This document shows positions 1 to 10,831 of a stretch of 64,000 nucleotides of DNA, piece by piece. The translations under genes were made by a program, and so were the position numbers. Every line of letters begins with the position of its first letter. Position 1 is the stretch's first letter. This stretch comes from Cymodocea nodosa. Its lineage: Eukaryota > Streptophyta > Magnoliopsida > Alismatales > Cymodoceaceae. Location of the stretch: NCBI GenBank assembly GCA_036874045.1, contig CM072339.1, positions 7,571,501 to 7,635,500 on the forward strand, read 5' to 3'. Under the pieces are notes generated by a model. It was given only the letters and a program-made list of their open reading frames with translations, searched no databases and was not told the origin of the DNA.

Positions 1-1
1 A

Positions 2-1489
2 AATGCTAAACCTGTTAGAATTCCTGAGAGGAGATTAAATCCAAACCTTAAAGAAGTAGTCAAGAAGGAAATAGTGAAATGGTTAGATAATGACATAATT
101 TATCCGATTTCTAATAGCTCATGGGTTAGTCCAATCTATGTAGTTCTAAAGAAATCAGGATTAACAATTATTAGGAATGAAAGTTAGGACTTGATACCTA
201 CTAGAATTCAATCAGGTTAGAGAGTATGTATAGACTATAGAAAATTGAATGCTGTTACTAGGAAAGATCATTTTCCCTTATCTTTTATAGACCAAATGCT
301 GGAAAAATTAGCAGGGCAAGAATATTTTTGTTTCCTAGATGGTTATTCAAGATATAACCAAGTTCCAATAGCATTAGAGGATCAAGAGAAGACAACTTTC
401 ACATGTCCTAATGGAACTTATGCTTTTAAGAGAATGTCATTCGGATTATGCAATGCATCAGCTACCTTTCAAAGGTGTATGCAAGGCATATTCACTGGAA
501 TGACTAAAGACTTTTTAGAAATATTTATGGATGATTTTACTGTATATGGAACTTCATATGAAGTGTGTTTAAACAATTTAAACCAAGTATTAAAACGCTG
601 TGCGGAAAAAAATCTAGTTTTAAATTGGGAAAAATGTCACTTCATGGTTAAACAAGGAATAGTCTTGAGACATGTTATTTCAAAGAAAGGATTGGAAGTA
701 GATAAAGATAAAATAAAAGTAATTTCTAATCTACTAGAACCTAAATCAGTAAAAGATATTAGATCATTTCTAGGAAATGTTGGATTTTATAGAAAATTTA
801 TTAAAGATTTTAGCAAAATAGCTAGACCTTTAACTAATTTATTAAAAGATGTCTCATTCAACTTTGATAAAAATTGCAAAGAAGCATTTTTCAAGCTTAA
901 GACTAGCTTAATTTCAACTCCTATAATACAAGTACTTGATTGGAGCCATCCATTTGAATTAATGTGCGATGCATCTGATTTTGCTGTAGGAGCAATGTTG
1001 GGACAGAAGATAAAAAAATCTCCTAGAGTGATTCATTATGCAAGCAAAACTTTGAATGATGCTCAAATTAATTATACTACTAAAAAAGAACTATTAGCTA
1101 TTGTGTTTGCCTTAGAAAAGTTTAGATCATATCTGATTGGAGCTAAAGTGATAGTATACACGGATCATTCAGCTTTAAAACACCTAATAGCAAAGAAAGA
1201 GACTAAACCTAGATTGATCCGGTGGATATTATTTTTACAAGAATTTGATCTAGAAATTAAAGATAAAAAAGGTTGTGAGAATGTAGTAGTAAATCATTTA
1301 TCAAGATTACAAATAGAAAAATCAAACATTGAAATTAAGGATAATTTTCCTAATGAACAATTAATGACCATCAACACAATGCCTTGGTACGTGGACATAG
1401 TTAATTACTTTGTTACTGGTTTAACACCTAAAGATTGGAATAGACAAGATAAGAAATCATTCTTTTTAAGAGTAAAATATTACTACTGA
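2..1489 (+). pseudogene. gypsy RT and RNase H, copy 1 (broken)
   Basis: Encodes the RT and RNase H part of a gypsy Pol polyprotein, which copies element RNA into DNA and degrades the RNA strand. The frame opens at base 2 with the N-terminal RT region (RIPERRLNP, WVSPIYVV). It has stops near 189 and 219, then runs open from 245. RT motifs in order: [26 protein letters not shown], and catalytic FMDDF about 95 codons after base 245. RNase H follows with [16 protein letters not shown], a Glu in FALEKF and [10 protein letters not shown]. The stop near 219 replaces the Trp codon of the conserved SGWR(V/M)CIDYRKLN string. Integrase continues downstream after a broken linker. Confidence 0.88.
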
Positions 1490-2682
1490 GAAGACCCATA
1501 CTTATTTAAGAAATGTCCTAATCTGGTTTTAAGAAGGTGTATCCCAGAAACTAAATATTAGAGCATATTATCTTTCTGCCATGACTAAGCATGTGGAAGG
1601 CATTTTAGTTCAGGGAAACTACTGCCAAAATTCTGCAATGTAGATTTTATTGGCCAACACTATTCAAAGATGCTCATAAATATTGCTTAAGTTGTTTAAG
1701 ATGTCAACAAGTAGGAAGAATATCAAAGAGGAATATGATGCCTCTAAACCTTATTGTTGAGGTTGAAATCTTTGATGTGTGGGGAATAGATTTTATGGAT
1801 CCATTTCCTATGTCTAATCAATTTAATTATATATTATTGGGGGTGGATTATGTATCTAAATGGATAGAAGCTATTCCTATAAAAACTAATGACAACAAAG
1901 TGGTAATACATTTTATAAGAACTAATATAATTGCTAGATTTGGAATACCTAAAACTATTATTAGTGATAGGGGAACTCATTTCTGTAATAGAAGTTTTGA
2001 AGCCTTAATGAAGAAATATGGAGTAAATCAAAAAATTGCAACATCATATCATCCGCAAACAAGTGGACAACTAGAAAGTGCAAACAAACAAATTAAGTTA
2101 ATCTTAGAAAAAGTAGTAAATCCTACTAGAACAGATTGGGTTAATAGATTAATAGATGCACTTTGGGCTTATAGAACTGCTTATAAGACAAGCTTAGGTA
2201 TGTCACCTTTTAGATTAGTATATGGAAAAAGTTACCATTTACTAGTTGAAATTGAACATAAAGCCTATTGGGCATTAAAAACTTTGAATACTAATTTGAA
2301 TCAAGCTATTGAAAATAGAAAAATGCAATTGATTGAATTAGAAGAATTTAGGAATGAAGCTTATTCGAAGACTATAACAAAAAAAGAGAAATTGAAGTTC
2401 TAGCATGACAAGAAAATTATTCCAAAAACTTTTAAAATAAGACAAGAAGTATATCTTTATATAACTAGACTCCATAACCATCTAGGAAAATTAAGATCTA
2501 GATGGGTAGGACCTTACATAATTCGAAATATTTATTCCTATGGAGCTATTGAAATTGAAAATTCTAAAAATCAGAATATATTTAAAGTAAATGGACAAAG
2601 ACTTAGACCTATTCTAAAAATTCCAAAAAGTTCCTTTGGAATTATAGAAGTAAGAGTAGAGGAATACTGGAGCTTTACTTAG
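1490..2682 (+). pseudogene. gypsy integrase, copy 1 (broken)
   Basis: Integrase part of the same Pol, which would insert the DNA copy into the host genome. The N-terminal HHCC zinc region (about 1575-1725) is scrambled by indels and stops compared with copy 2. The catalytic core is open at 1735-2403: GIDFMDPFP (first Asp), SDRGTHFCN (second Asp), [16 protein letters not shown] (Glu). The C-terminal part (HDKKIIP ... VGPYIIRNIY ... VNGQRLRPIL) continues in frame after a TAG at 2401 and ends at the TAG at 2680-2682. It is followed by a spacer holding no further pol sequence. Confidence 0.85.
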
Positions 2683-3427
2683 TAAGATATATATATATTT
2701 CAAAAAAAAAAAAACTTATTTTGAAGTTAGTCATGATTCAACCGAAAGAAATTATTGGTTTTATCGAAACACATATTAAAAGAAAAATATTATTACGATC
2801 ACACCGAAAGGATCCATCGATTTGATTAAAACTTAAAAATATAAAAATCTACATATTATATTAAGTAAAATGTCAGTTTTACCGAAGTATGGTATTAGTT
2901 CAATCAATAGGAAAAAAAAAAGAAAAAAAGAAAAAGTAAAGTAAGTATTTAATTTTAGTTCAATCGAGGAATATAACGATTTGACCAAAATTTTAAAAGG
3001 TTGAAAAATTAAGAATCGATCAGATTGGAAATTCTTTGGTTTAGATCGAATTAAAAATTATTATTTTAAGTACTTTTATTAGTTATAACTTTACGGGAAA
3101 TTTGTTGAGTTATGCTTAACTCAATGAACTTACTCCATTGAGTCTAAGATAAGTTAACGAGCTTACTCCGTTGAGTTAACAATAACTCAACAGAGTACTG
3201 TAGTTAAGTCCATGGACTTAGTCCGTGGAGTTAATCGTAACTCTACGGAGAAGTGTGTGAGATAGCGAGAGTTTGCGCTAGAAAATGACCCGATTACCCA
3301 CCTAAAACTTAGGGTTTATTTATACTAAAACTTAGGGTTTGGGGGCATAATCTGTAGAATCATTTAGAACTTAGAATAGTAGAGATCAGAGCGATTCTGT
3401 TCCGTTCCGTCACACCACAAGGTCAAG
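2683..3427 (+). other. Post-pol spacer of gypsy copy 1
   Basis: AT-rich non-coding stretch between the integrase stop and the next ATG. It has short runs resembling ACCGAAAGGATCCATCG, then the dyad array at 3100-3245, then a TATA-like TATTTATAC at 3317-3325, about 110 bases upstream of the ATG at 3428. The same order recurs in copy 2 (6085-6809; TATA-like at 6702, ATG at 6810), which suggests a promoter for the post-pol ORF. It could instead be a degenerate LTR, but no TG...CA ends were found. Confidence 0.5.
3100..3245 (+). repeat. Dyad array upstream of gypsy post-pol ORF, copy 1
   Basis: At least three imperfect inverted repeats in tandem. Each has the form AACTCAA(C/T)G, a short CTTACT-type spacer, then CGTTGAGTTAA; examples are GTTAACGAGCTTACTCCGTT and GTCCATGGACTTAGTCCGTG. 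The array recurs at 6478-6625 in the second copy. The half-site matches those in the LTRs of both copia families in this window. No function is proven; a protein-binding array is the inference. Confidence 0.65.
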
Positions 3428-4146
3428 ATGACGCTAGAGTTCTGGGAGGAAGTTGACACTATGAGATTTCTCAGAGAATTAGAAGAATGGCATACAAGAC
3501 AAAAGATTAGGAATACAACTTAGGAGAAAGAGCAACAAAAGGTAGAATCTGACATTTTTTACTAGAGGAAAGTTTTAGTAAATTTAGACATTAAGATACC
3601 TTAGATTGTAGAAACAAGGATTAAGGTAGCAACAGAAGTTGCAGTAAACAGAGAAAGGAAAATCAGACCAAACAATGAAGTTGCCCTAGAATTGATCCGA
3701 CGCAAGTTTAGATTATGGTTCATACGACATATTGGTGGACATCCTAGGTGGGCAATCTAGGAGCAATAGAGGAAAGCAACTGAAGAACCTATAGCTACAG
3801 AGCCGGCTGCTGAAAAACTAGTAATTGAGGAACAGTAGTCAGGACCTTCAGTTCCACCAACAGAACCATTACAGCAAGTAGCATTTGCGTGGTCGAGAAC
3901 TAAAGAAGAAGATAAGAAGTTTGCTAGCTTCATCAAAATAGCAAAAGACCTAGGAGATGATGAAAAAGTGGCTATGGCCAAGGCACATATCTTATATGAT
4001 GCCATAAAGAGGAAGCAGGTTGAAGAAAAGTTGAAGGCCTAGTATAAAATTAAAGTAGAGCAACATCAGGAAGTAGCTAGATCAATGGCTGCAAGAGAAA
4101 CTAAAGCTGGTCCTTCAAGACCAATGATTATAGAAAGAGTAAAATA
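3428..4146 (+). pseudogene. Post-pol ORF of gypsy element, copy 1 (broken)
   Basis: Degenerate reading frame starting MTLEFWEEVDT, with several TAG stops where copy 2 or codon context suggests CAG, CAA or TGG. It has charged helical stretches (NRERKIRPNNEVALELI), a Pro/Glu-rich middle (TEEPIATEPAA) and a Lys/Glu/Ala-rich C-terminal half (about 3890-4090). No zinc knuckle, protease motif, signal peptide or hydrophobic segment is visible, so neither gag nor an envelope-like protein is supported. I do not recognise the family. It runs up to the duplication junction at 4146/4147, so its true end is lost. Confidence 0.5.
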
Positions 4147-6084
4147 GATATTAGATCATTTCTAGGACATGCTGAATTTTATAAAAGATTTATTAAAGAT
4201 TTTAGCAAAATAGTTAGACCTTTAACTAATCTATTAAAGGATGTCCCATTTAACTTTGATAAAAATTGCAAAGAAGCATTTTTCAAGCTTGAAACTAGCT
4301 TAATTTCAACTCCTATAATACAAGTACCTAATTGGAGCCATCCATTTGAATTAATGTGCGATGTATCTGATTTTGCTGTAGGAGTAGTGTTGAGACAAAG
4401 GATAGAAAAATCTCCTAGAGTGATTCATTATGCAAGCAAAACTTTAAATGACGCTCAAGTTAACTATATAACTACTAAAAAAGAACTATTAGCTGTTGTG
4501 TTTGCCTTAGAAAAGTTTAGATCATATTTGATTGGAGCTAAAGTGATAGTATACATGGATCATTCAGCTTTAAAACACCTAATAGCGAAGAAAGAGACTA
4601 AACCTAGATTAATTCATTGGATATTATTATTGCAAGAATTTGATCTAGAAATTAAAGATAAAAAAGGTTGTGAGAATGTAGTAGCAAATCATTTATGAAG
4701 ATTACAAATAGAAAAATCAAATATTGAAATTAAGGATGATTTTCCTGATGAACAACTAATGACCATAAAAACAATGCCTTCGTATGTAGACATAGTTAAT
4801 TACTTAGTTACTGGTTTAACACCTAAGGATTGAAATAGATAGGATAAGAAATTGTTCTTTTCAAAAGTGAAATATTACTATTGGGAAGACCCATACTTAT
4901 TTAAGAAATGTCCTGATTTGGTTTTAAGGAGGTGTATTCCAGAAATTGAATATTAGAGCATACTATCTTTCTGCCATGACGAAGCATATGGAGGACATTT
5001 TGGTTTAGGGAAAACTACTGCCAAAATTCTGCAATGTGGATTTTATTGGCCAACACTATTTCAAGATGCTCATAAATATTGCTTAAGTTGTTTAAGATGT
5101 CAACAAGTAGGAAGAATATCAAAGAGGAATATGATGTCTTTGAACCTTATTGTTGAGGTTGAAATCTTTGATGTGTGGGGAATAGATTTTATGGGTCCAT
5201 TTCCTATGTCTAATCAATTTAGCTATATATTGTTGGGGGTGGATTATATATCTAAATGGATAGAAGCTATTCCTACTAAAACTAATGACAACAAAGTGGT
5301 AATACATTTTATAAGAACTAATATAATTACTAGATTTGGAATACCTAAAGCTATTGTTAGTGATAGAGGAACTCATTTCTCTAATAGAAGTTTTGAAGCC
5401 TTAATGAAGAAATATGGAGTAAATCAAAAAATTGCAACATCATATCATCCGCAAACAAGTGGATAAGTGGAAAGTGCAAACGAACAAATTAAGTTAATCT
5501 TAGAAAAAGTAGTAAATCCTACTAGAAAAGATTGGGCTAATAGATTAATAGATGCACTTTAGGCTTATAGAATTGCTTATAAGACAAGCTTAGGTATGTC
5601 ACCTTTTAGAATAGTATATGGAAAAAGTTGCCATTTACCAACTGAAATTAAACATAAAGCTTATTGGGCATTAAAAACTCTAAACACTAATTTAAATCAA
5701 GCTATTGAAAATAGAAAAATGCAATTAATTAAATTAGAAGAATTTAGGAATGATGCTTATTCAAAAATTGTAAAAGAAAAAGAGAAAATGAAGTTCTAGC
5801 ATGACAAGAAAATTATTCCAAAAACTTTTGAAATAGGACAAGAAGTATATCTTTACATGACTAGACTTTATAACTATCCAGGAAAATTAAGATCTAGATG
5901 GGCAGGACCTTACATAATTTGAAATATTTATTCCTATAGAGCTATTGAAATTGAAAACCCTAAAAATTAGAATATATTTAAAGTAAATGGAGAAAGACTT
6001 AGACCTATTTTAAAAATTCCAAAAAGTTCCTTTGGAATTATAGAAGAAGTAAGAGTAGAGGACTACTCAAGCTTTACTAAGTAA
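4147..6084 (+). pseudogene. gypsy RT end, RNase H and integrase, copy 2 (broken)
   Basis: Second copy of the Pol 3' half, starting abruptly inside the RT C-terminus. RNase H is open at 4354-4698 ([26 protein letters not shown]) but begins with an Asp-to-Val change next to the active-site Asp, and has YMDH where copy 1 has YTDH. Integrase is better preserved than in copy 1. The zinc region reads SFCHDEAYGGHF ... CLSCLRC, the core GIDFMGPFP ... SDRGTHFSN, with the Glu region interrupted by a TAA after TSG (5464). Further stops are at 4696 and 5561. The C-terminus ends at TAA 6082-6084. Confidence 0.85.
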
Positions 6085-6809
6085 GAAATAGATATATGTT
6101 AGTAAAAAAAAAAACTTATTTTAAATGCAATCATAGTTCAACCGAAAGAAATTATTGGTTTTATCGAAATATATAAAAAATATATATATATCTTGTTATG
6201 GTCACACCGAAAGGATCCATCGGTTTGACCGAAACATAAAAATATAAAAAAATATATATATTATATTAAGTAAAATGTCGATTTTATCAAAGCATGGTAT
6301 TAGTTCAACTAATAGAAAAAAGAAAAAAAAAATTAATTTTGATTCAATCGAGGAAATATAATAGTTTGACCGAAATTCTAAAATGATGAAAACTTAAGAG
6401 TCGATGAGACCGAAAATTCTTTGGTCTTGACCGAATTAAAAATTATTATTATAATTATTTTTATTAGTTATAACTTTATGAGAGGTCCATTGAGTTATGC
6501 TTAACTCAACGAACTTACTCTATTGAATCTAGGATAAGTTAACGAACTTACTCTATTAAGTTAACTGTAACTCAACGAAGTAATATAGTTAAGTCCATGG
6601 ACTTAGTCTGTGGAGTTAACCGTAACTCTACGGAGAAGTGAGAGAGAAAGTGAGAGTTTGCACAGGAAAATGACCCGATTACCTGCCAAAAACTTAGGGT
6701 TTATTTATACTAAAACTTAGGATTTGGGGGTATTATCCATAGAAATCATTTAGAACTTAGAATAGTAGAGATCAAAACAATTTCGTTCTGTAACGCCACA
6801 AGATACAAG
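6085..6809 (+). other. Post-pol spacer of gypsy copy 2
   Basis: Diverged duplicate of 2683-3427 with the same order: ACCGAAAGGATCC-like runs, a dyad array at about 6478-6625, a TATA-like TATTTATAC at 6702, then an ATG at 6810. No gene inside. Confidence 0.6.
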
Positions 6810-7162
6810 ATGACGCTAGAATTCTGGGAAGTAGTTGACACTACAAGATTTCTCAAGGAGTTAGAGGAATGAAATACACGACAAAGATCAGGAACACGAC
6901 ATAGGAGAAAGAATTAGAAAAGGTAGAATCTGATATTTTCAATTGGAGAAAAGTTTTGGTTGATTTAAATATTAGAATACCTCAAATAGTAGAAACAAGA
7001 ATCAAAGTAGCAACAGAAGTGGCTATAAATAGAGAAAGGAGAATTAGACCAAACAATGAGGTTGCCCTAGAGTTGATCTGGCGCAAGTCATGATTGTGGT
7101 TTGTAAGACATATTGCTAGACACGCTCGGTGGGAAATCAGGGAGCAACATAAGAAAGCAACT
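6810..7162 (+). pseudogene. Post-pol ORF of gypsy element, copy 2 (fragment)
   Basis: Duplicate of the first half of the frame at 3428. It starts MTLEFWEVVDTTRFL and carries different stops from copy 1 (for example TGA in the GGAATGAAAT stretch), so the copies decayed independently. Homology to copy 1 ends at 7162, which cuts the frame. Function unknown, as for copy 1. Confidence 0.5.
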
Positions 7163-7796
7163 GTCTATTGGATTTTGTTAACTTCTGTTTAGTTGTGACA
7201 AGTTAAATCTTAAACTTGCTTATATCAATAATTCCTTTTAGAAGTAAATGAACAACCTTTCACACAAATTATATATTTATTCCAATTTGTATTTTAATTG
7301 CAAGTGTACAATGTATATTATATTTGTGTGCAAGTACAGGTCGATCTCACAAAGAATTGAGTAAGAATTGTGTACTATTTCATTTTTAATAATGAAATTT
7401 ATATGCTCAATAAGTACTCCGTTGAATTATGGCTAACTCAACGGATTAACCTCGTGGAATTGAATTAACTCCACAATGCTATCTTTCTAGTTTAATACTA
7501 CTATTTACAAAGGAATTCGGCCAACCATTGGGCGGTTCCACAGATTGTAAATAACATCAGTTAAGCTCTTTAATGCTAGGTAATATTAGATTTATCATTA
7601 AGAAACACTAACATTCAACTATTTCAAATAGTAACCATTAAAATCTTTAAGTATCTAGAATGAATCAATTTCAGTAAATTGTAAAACTATTTTCTATTTT
7701 CTGAATCAAACAAACATAAAACATTCACAATACTGACAATGATAACATTAATCAAGATAAAATACAACACTTAAATACAAAATGTAAACACAGATA
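7163..7796. other. Unassigned AT-rich flank before the copia block
   Basis: No coding potential seen. It contains TTGCAAGTGTACAATG and TCGATCTCACAAAGAATTG at about 7309-7365. Those resemble, in reverse orientation, the 'tccctgtggattc ... gtacttg' end of Athila/Tat-type LTRs, and a similar pair of strings in the insert at 21739-23260. At 7415-7485 there are dyads of the CGTTGAATTA/TAACTCAACGG type. It may be a piece of a gypsy LTR, but no ends were found. Confidence 0.35.
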
Positions 7797-8879
7797 TGTT
7801 GAGTATTTTTGTTTTGATGATGTGTGCTGAATGAAAATAATCATATTTGCTCAATTACTATTACTTGTGAAAAGAAATTAAAATCATCAATTAATATAGA
7901 AAAAGCTTACTGATATAAATACTTGTCTATATTGGATCTGAAGTTAATAACTAGTCGTTTCGTTGCATTAATTTCTCATTTAGCTAAACGTTAAGCTAAC
8001 GTGTGTTTTTATTGAAAAGCATGATATGTTTTAAAGTTATATCTTCTATATCATGAACAGTGCACATTTAGACAACGTGTTAAGTTAGAGTTTTGTTTGT
8101 TTAGAGGTCACGTGAGAACTCATTAAGTTAGAGGCTTAAAGGTTAAAATAGGTCACGTGACAACTCGTTAAGTTAGTGAGTAAAAGAAGAGACAAACTTG
8201 TTAAGTTAGTGTTATACACGTGGTGAAATTATAAGTTATGAATGTTGTATTGTATCACGTGAGGTGCACATGTTTAACTCGTTAAGTTAACATAACTAAA
8301 CACGTTGAGTTGCTATATTGAACACTAAGGCAGCGCGTTAGGTTAGCGTTATAAACTTAAGTTGTTATTTTTGCACGTGGTAAAATTCTTATTATAAAAA
8401 CATTTGTTTATTACTGAATCAGTGAGTTAAAGAGTTTTTCGGTGACTTACATCTGTAACTATCTGAAACTTAAACTGTTTTCGGTGAGTTATCGTTTAAC
8501 CTTCTGAAAGAAAGGTTAAGCTGGTTCGTTGAGTTAGCATAACACCACAGACTTAGTTCGTTGAGTTACCTACAATACTTGTCACGTGAAATGGCACATG
8601 AGGAACTCGTTAAGTTAGAAACGTTAAGTTATATATATATACTTGTGTTACTCATTTAGTTAACATTAAAGTAACGACTTCTTATTACACTGATGAAAAA
8701 TTTTTGGACGAGAAAGTTTATTTTGTAGGAAATTTTTCAGAGATCCAAGATTGATGATTAAAGAAAATTTGAAATATAAACGTGGGTTAGAATGTGTGTG
8801 TTTCGATGAAGGAAAAAGAAAAGACGTGGAGAAGTGGAAAACTGGTAGTGGTTAAACGTAAAGGATATGTATGAAATGA
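7797..8879 (+). repeat. Family B LTR, 5' fragment (probable B2 5' LTR)
   Basis: Starts TGTTGAGTATTTTTG and aligns to the full LTR at 8880 but stops at ...GTATGAAATGA, where the next LTR begins. It lacks the TATA box, R region and U5, and also the 95-base segment carrying the GACACGTGTC palindrome. If B1 inserted here, the last five bases (AATGA) would be its target site; the other copy of that site is lost. Confidence 0.75.
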
Positions 8880-9149
8880 TGTTGAGTATCTTTGTTTTAA
8901 TGATGTGTGCTGAATGAAAATAATCATATTTGCTCAATTACTATTGCTTGTGAAAAGAAATTAAAATCATCAATTAATACAGAAAAAGCTTACTAATATA
9001 AATACTTATCTGTATTGGATCTGAAGTTAATAACTAGTCGTTTCGTTGCATTAATTTCTCATTTAGCTAAACGTTAAGTTAACGTGTGTTTTTATTGAAA
9101 AGCATGATATGTTTTAATGTTATATCTTATGTATCATGAACAGTGCATG

Positions 9150-9800
9150 TTTAGACAACTTGTTAAGTTAGAATTTTGTTTGTATAGAGGTCACGTGAGA
9201 ACTTGTTAAGTTAGAGGCTTAAAGGTTAAAATAGGTCACGTGATAACTCGTTAAGTTAGTGAGTAAAAGAAGAGATGAACTTGTTAAGTTAGTGTTATAC
9301 ACGTGGTAAAATTATAAGTTACGAATGTTGTATTGTATCACGTGAGGTGCACATGTTTAACTCGTTAAGTTAACATAACTAAACGCGTTGAGTTGCTATA
9401 TTGAACACTAAGGCAACGCGTTAGGTTAGCGTTATAAACTTAAGTTGTTATTTTTGCACGTGATAAAATTCTTATTATAGAAACATTTGTTTATTACTGA
9501 ATCGGTGAGTTAATGTTTTTTTCGGAGACTTACAGCCATAACTATCCGAAAGGTAACTTAAGTCATGTTTTCAGGTCTTGACACGTGTCTCACTAGTTTA
9601 ATAATATAAAGAGTTTTTCGATGACTTACATCTGTAACTATCTGGAACTTAAACTGTTTTCGATGAGTTATCGTTTAACCTTCCGAAAGAAAGGTTATGC
9701 TGGTTCATTGAGTTAGTATAACACCACGGACTTAGTTTGTTGAGTTAGCTACAGTACTTGTCACATGAAATGGCACATGGTAAACTCGTTAAGTTAGAAA
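9150..9800 (+). promoter_or_regulatory. Half-site and G-box array in family B U3
   Basis: Repeated CTCGTTAAGTTAG / CTTGTTAAGTTAG strings (near 9158, 9201, 9247, 9279, 9361) alternate with CACGTG. They are followed by dyads of the element A type (ACTTACAGCCATAACTATCC; GATGAGTTATCGTTTAACC). The arrangement recurs in every family B LTR in the window. CACGTG is the plant G-box core bound by bZIP/bHLH factors; the AGTTA/TAACT half-sites could be MYB-like sites, which is inference. Confidence 0.65.
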
Positions 9801-10066
9801 CATTAAGTTATATATATATACTTGTGTTACTCGTTTAGTTAACATTAAAGTAATGACTTCTTATTACACTTATGAAAAAATTTTGGACGAGAAAGTTTAT
9901 TTTGCCGGAAATTTTTCAAAGATCCAGGACTGATGATTAAAGAAAATTTGAAATATAAACGTGGGTTAGAACGTGTGTGTTTTGATAAAGGAAAAAGAAA
10001 ATACGTGGAGAAGTGGAAAACTGGTAGTGGTTAAACATGGAGGATATGCATGAAATGAAGATACAA

Positions 10067-10074
10067 TATAAAAG
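10067..10074 (+). promoter_or_regulatory. LTR TATA box of B1
   Basis: TATAAAAG within ATACAATATAAAAGGCAT. The same site is present in the other family B LTRs (for example 43618-43625), always about 560 bases before the LTR end. It is the likely core promoter for element RNA. Confidence 0.7.
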
Positions 10075-10087
10075 GCATAGAGTTCTC

Positions 10088-10215
10088 GTTGATCAAACTA
10101 TCCTTGCACACAAAACGAAAAATCTTTTCAAGGATCAAACCATCCCTACACACCAAAAGAAAAATCTTTTTCAGGGATCAAAAACACCTCTTCGGGAAAA
10201 ATCTCTCAAGTGGAA
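10088..10215 (+). repeat. Short tandem repeat in family B R region
   Basis: Three diverged units of about 42 bases, each starting GATCAAA and ending AAAAATCTTTT or AAAAATCTCTC followed by CAAG/CAGG. The repeat keeps an open 63-codon frame (10037-10228) that also recurs in the LTRs at 43588, 54033 and 55260 (minus). Its ATG lies upstream of the TATA box, so it is probably not translated from LTR transcripts. Confidence 0.6.
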
Positions 10216-10633
10216 GAAAGTTCAGTGAAGCATAAAAAGGTAAGATTTTCGTCACTAAATATTTGAAGTATTAGAAGAAAGCAAATTCGGTGAAGCATAA
10301 AAAGAAAAGATATTCGTCACTAAAGAATTGCTGAAGAAGAAAGAAGAAGAAGAAAGATCTCAAATGGGGAGAAATGTTTTAAATTCCGCAAATTAGTTTT
10401 CTCTGTTTGTAGTTATGAAATTGTTTAGATGATACATGGTATCGAGTTATAATTGCATCTACAATTTCTGAAGAGAATTGAATTGTATATTGTAATTGAA
10501 ACCTTGAATAAAAATGATTTTATGATAACAATGTCTCGACTTGGTTTTGAGTTTTAAAGTTTCAATTATATTTCAGAAAATATTAAAAATACATAATTCT
10601 CCCCCCTCTTGTGTAGTCATATGATCCTACAAG

Positions 10634-10645
10634 TGGTATCAGAGC
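10634..10645 (+). other. Primer-binding site of B1 (initiator-Met tRNA)
   Basis: TGGTATCAGAGC, two bases after the LTR end. It is complementary to the 3' end of plant initiator methionine tRNA, the usual minus-strand primer of plant Ty1/copia elements. Confidence 0.93.
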
Positions 10646-10831
10646 TTTGTTAATAATCTTTGATATAAAATCGATATTAACTTATTTAATATCATTGCTT
10701 ATTCTACCTTCCTTGTTTTTAAACAGAAATTAATATCTGAGCATACGTTTAACACTCTTGATTTAAGGCTCAAGTTGTTTTAAAGTTTTTAGACTATTTA
10801 AAATCAAATAGGTTGAAAAATCTAAGGTAAA

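Larger units (their letters stand above)
1..7162 (+). mobile_element. Athila-like Ty3/gypsy remnant with duplicated 3' half
   Basis: Remnant of a Ty3/gypsy LTR retrotransposon. Domain order RT, RNase H, integrase, then a long spacer and an extra ORF, together with the RT motif FMDDF followed by VYG, fits the plant Athila/Tat branch as I know it. No gag or protease is recognisable and the window begins inside RT. A second, diverged copy of the stretch from late RT to the post-pol ORF follows directly (boundary 4146/4147). No intact LTR pair, PBS or PPT was found. Both copies carry stops and frameshifts, so the element is dead. The lineage is inferred from motifs, not from an alignment. Confidence 0.8.
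755..7162 (+). repeat. Direct tandem duplication, about 3.39 kb unit
   Basis: Unit 1 is 755-4146 and unit 2 is 4147-7162. Both begin with GATATTAGATCATTTCTAGG and align through RNase H, integrase, spacer and the start of the post-pol ORF at an offset of about 3,390 bases. The sequence before each unit start shares a short AGTAAAA-type string, a possible junction microhomology. Unit 2 ends at 7162, where unit 1 continues past 3782. The copies differ by many substitutions and indels, so the event is old. Confidence 0.8.
8880..10631 (+). repeat. Family B 5' LTR of B1
   Basis: TGTTGAG...CCTACA, 1752 bp, followed two bases later by the PBS. The U3 part holds many CTCGTTAAGTTAG-like half-sites and six CACGTG boxes (9192, 9237, 9300, 9339, 9457, 9582). 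TATAAAAG lies at 10067-10074 and AATAAA at 10507-10512, so U3 probably ends near 10100 and R runs to about 10530. The end is T-rich and C-rich (CCCCCCTCTTGTG). The long version with the GACACGTGTC segment is present. Confidence 0.9.

Noticed and set aside
3428..4146. Gypsy post-pol ORF as the gag of a second element in tandem
   Set aside because: No capsid or zinc-knuckle motif and no PBS before it; the following RT starts mid-domain in a way that fits a duplication better.
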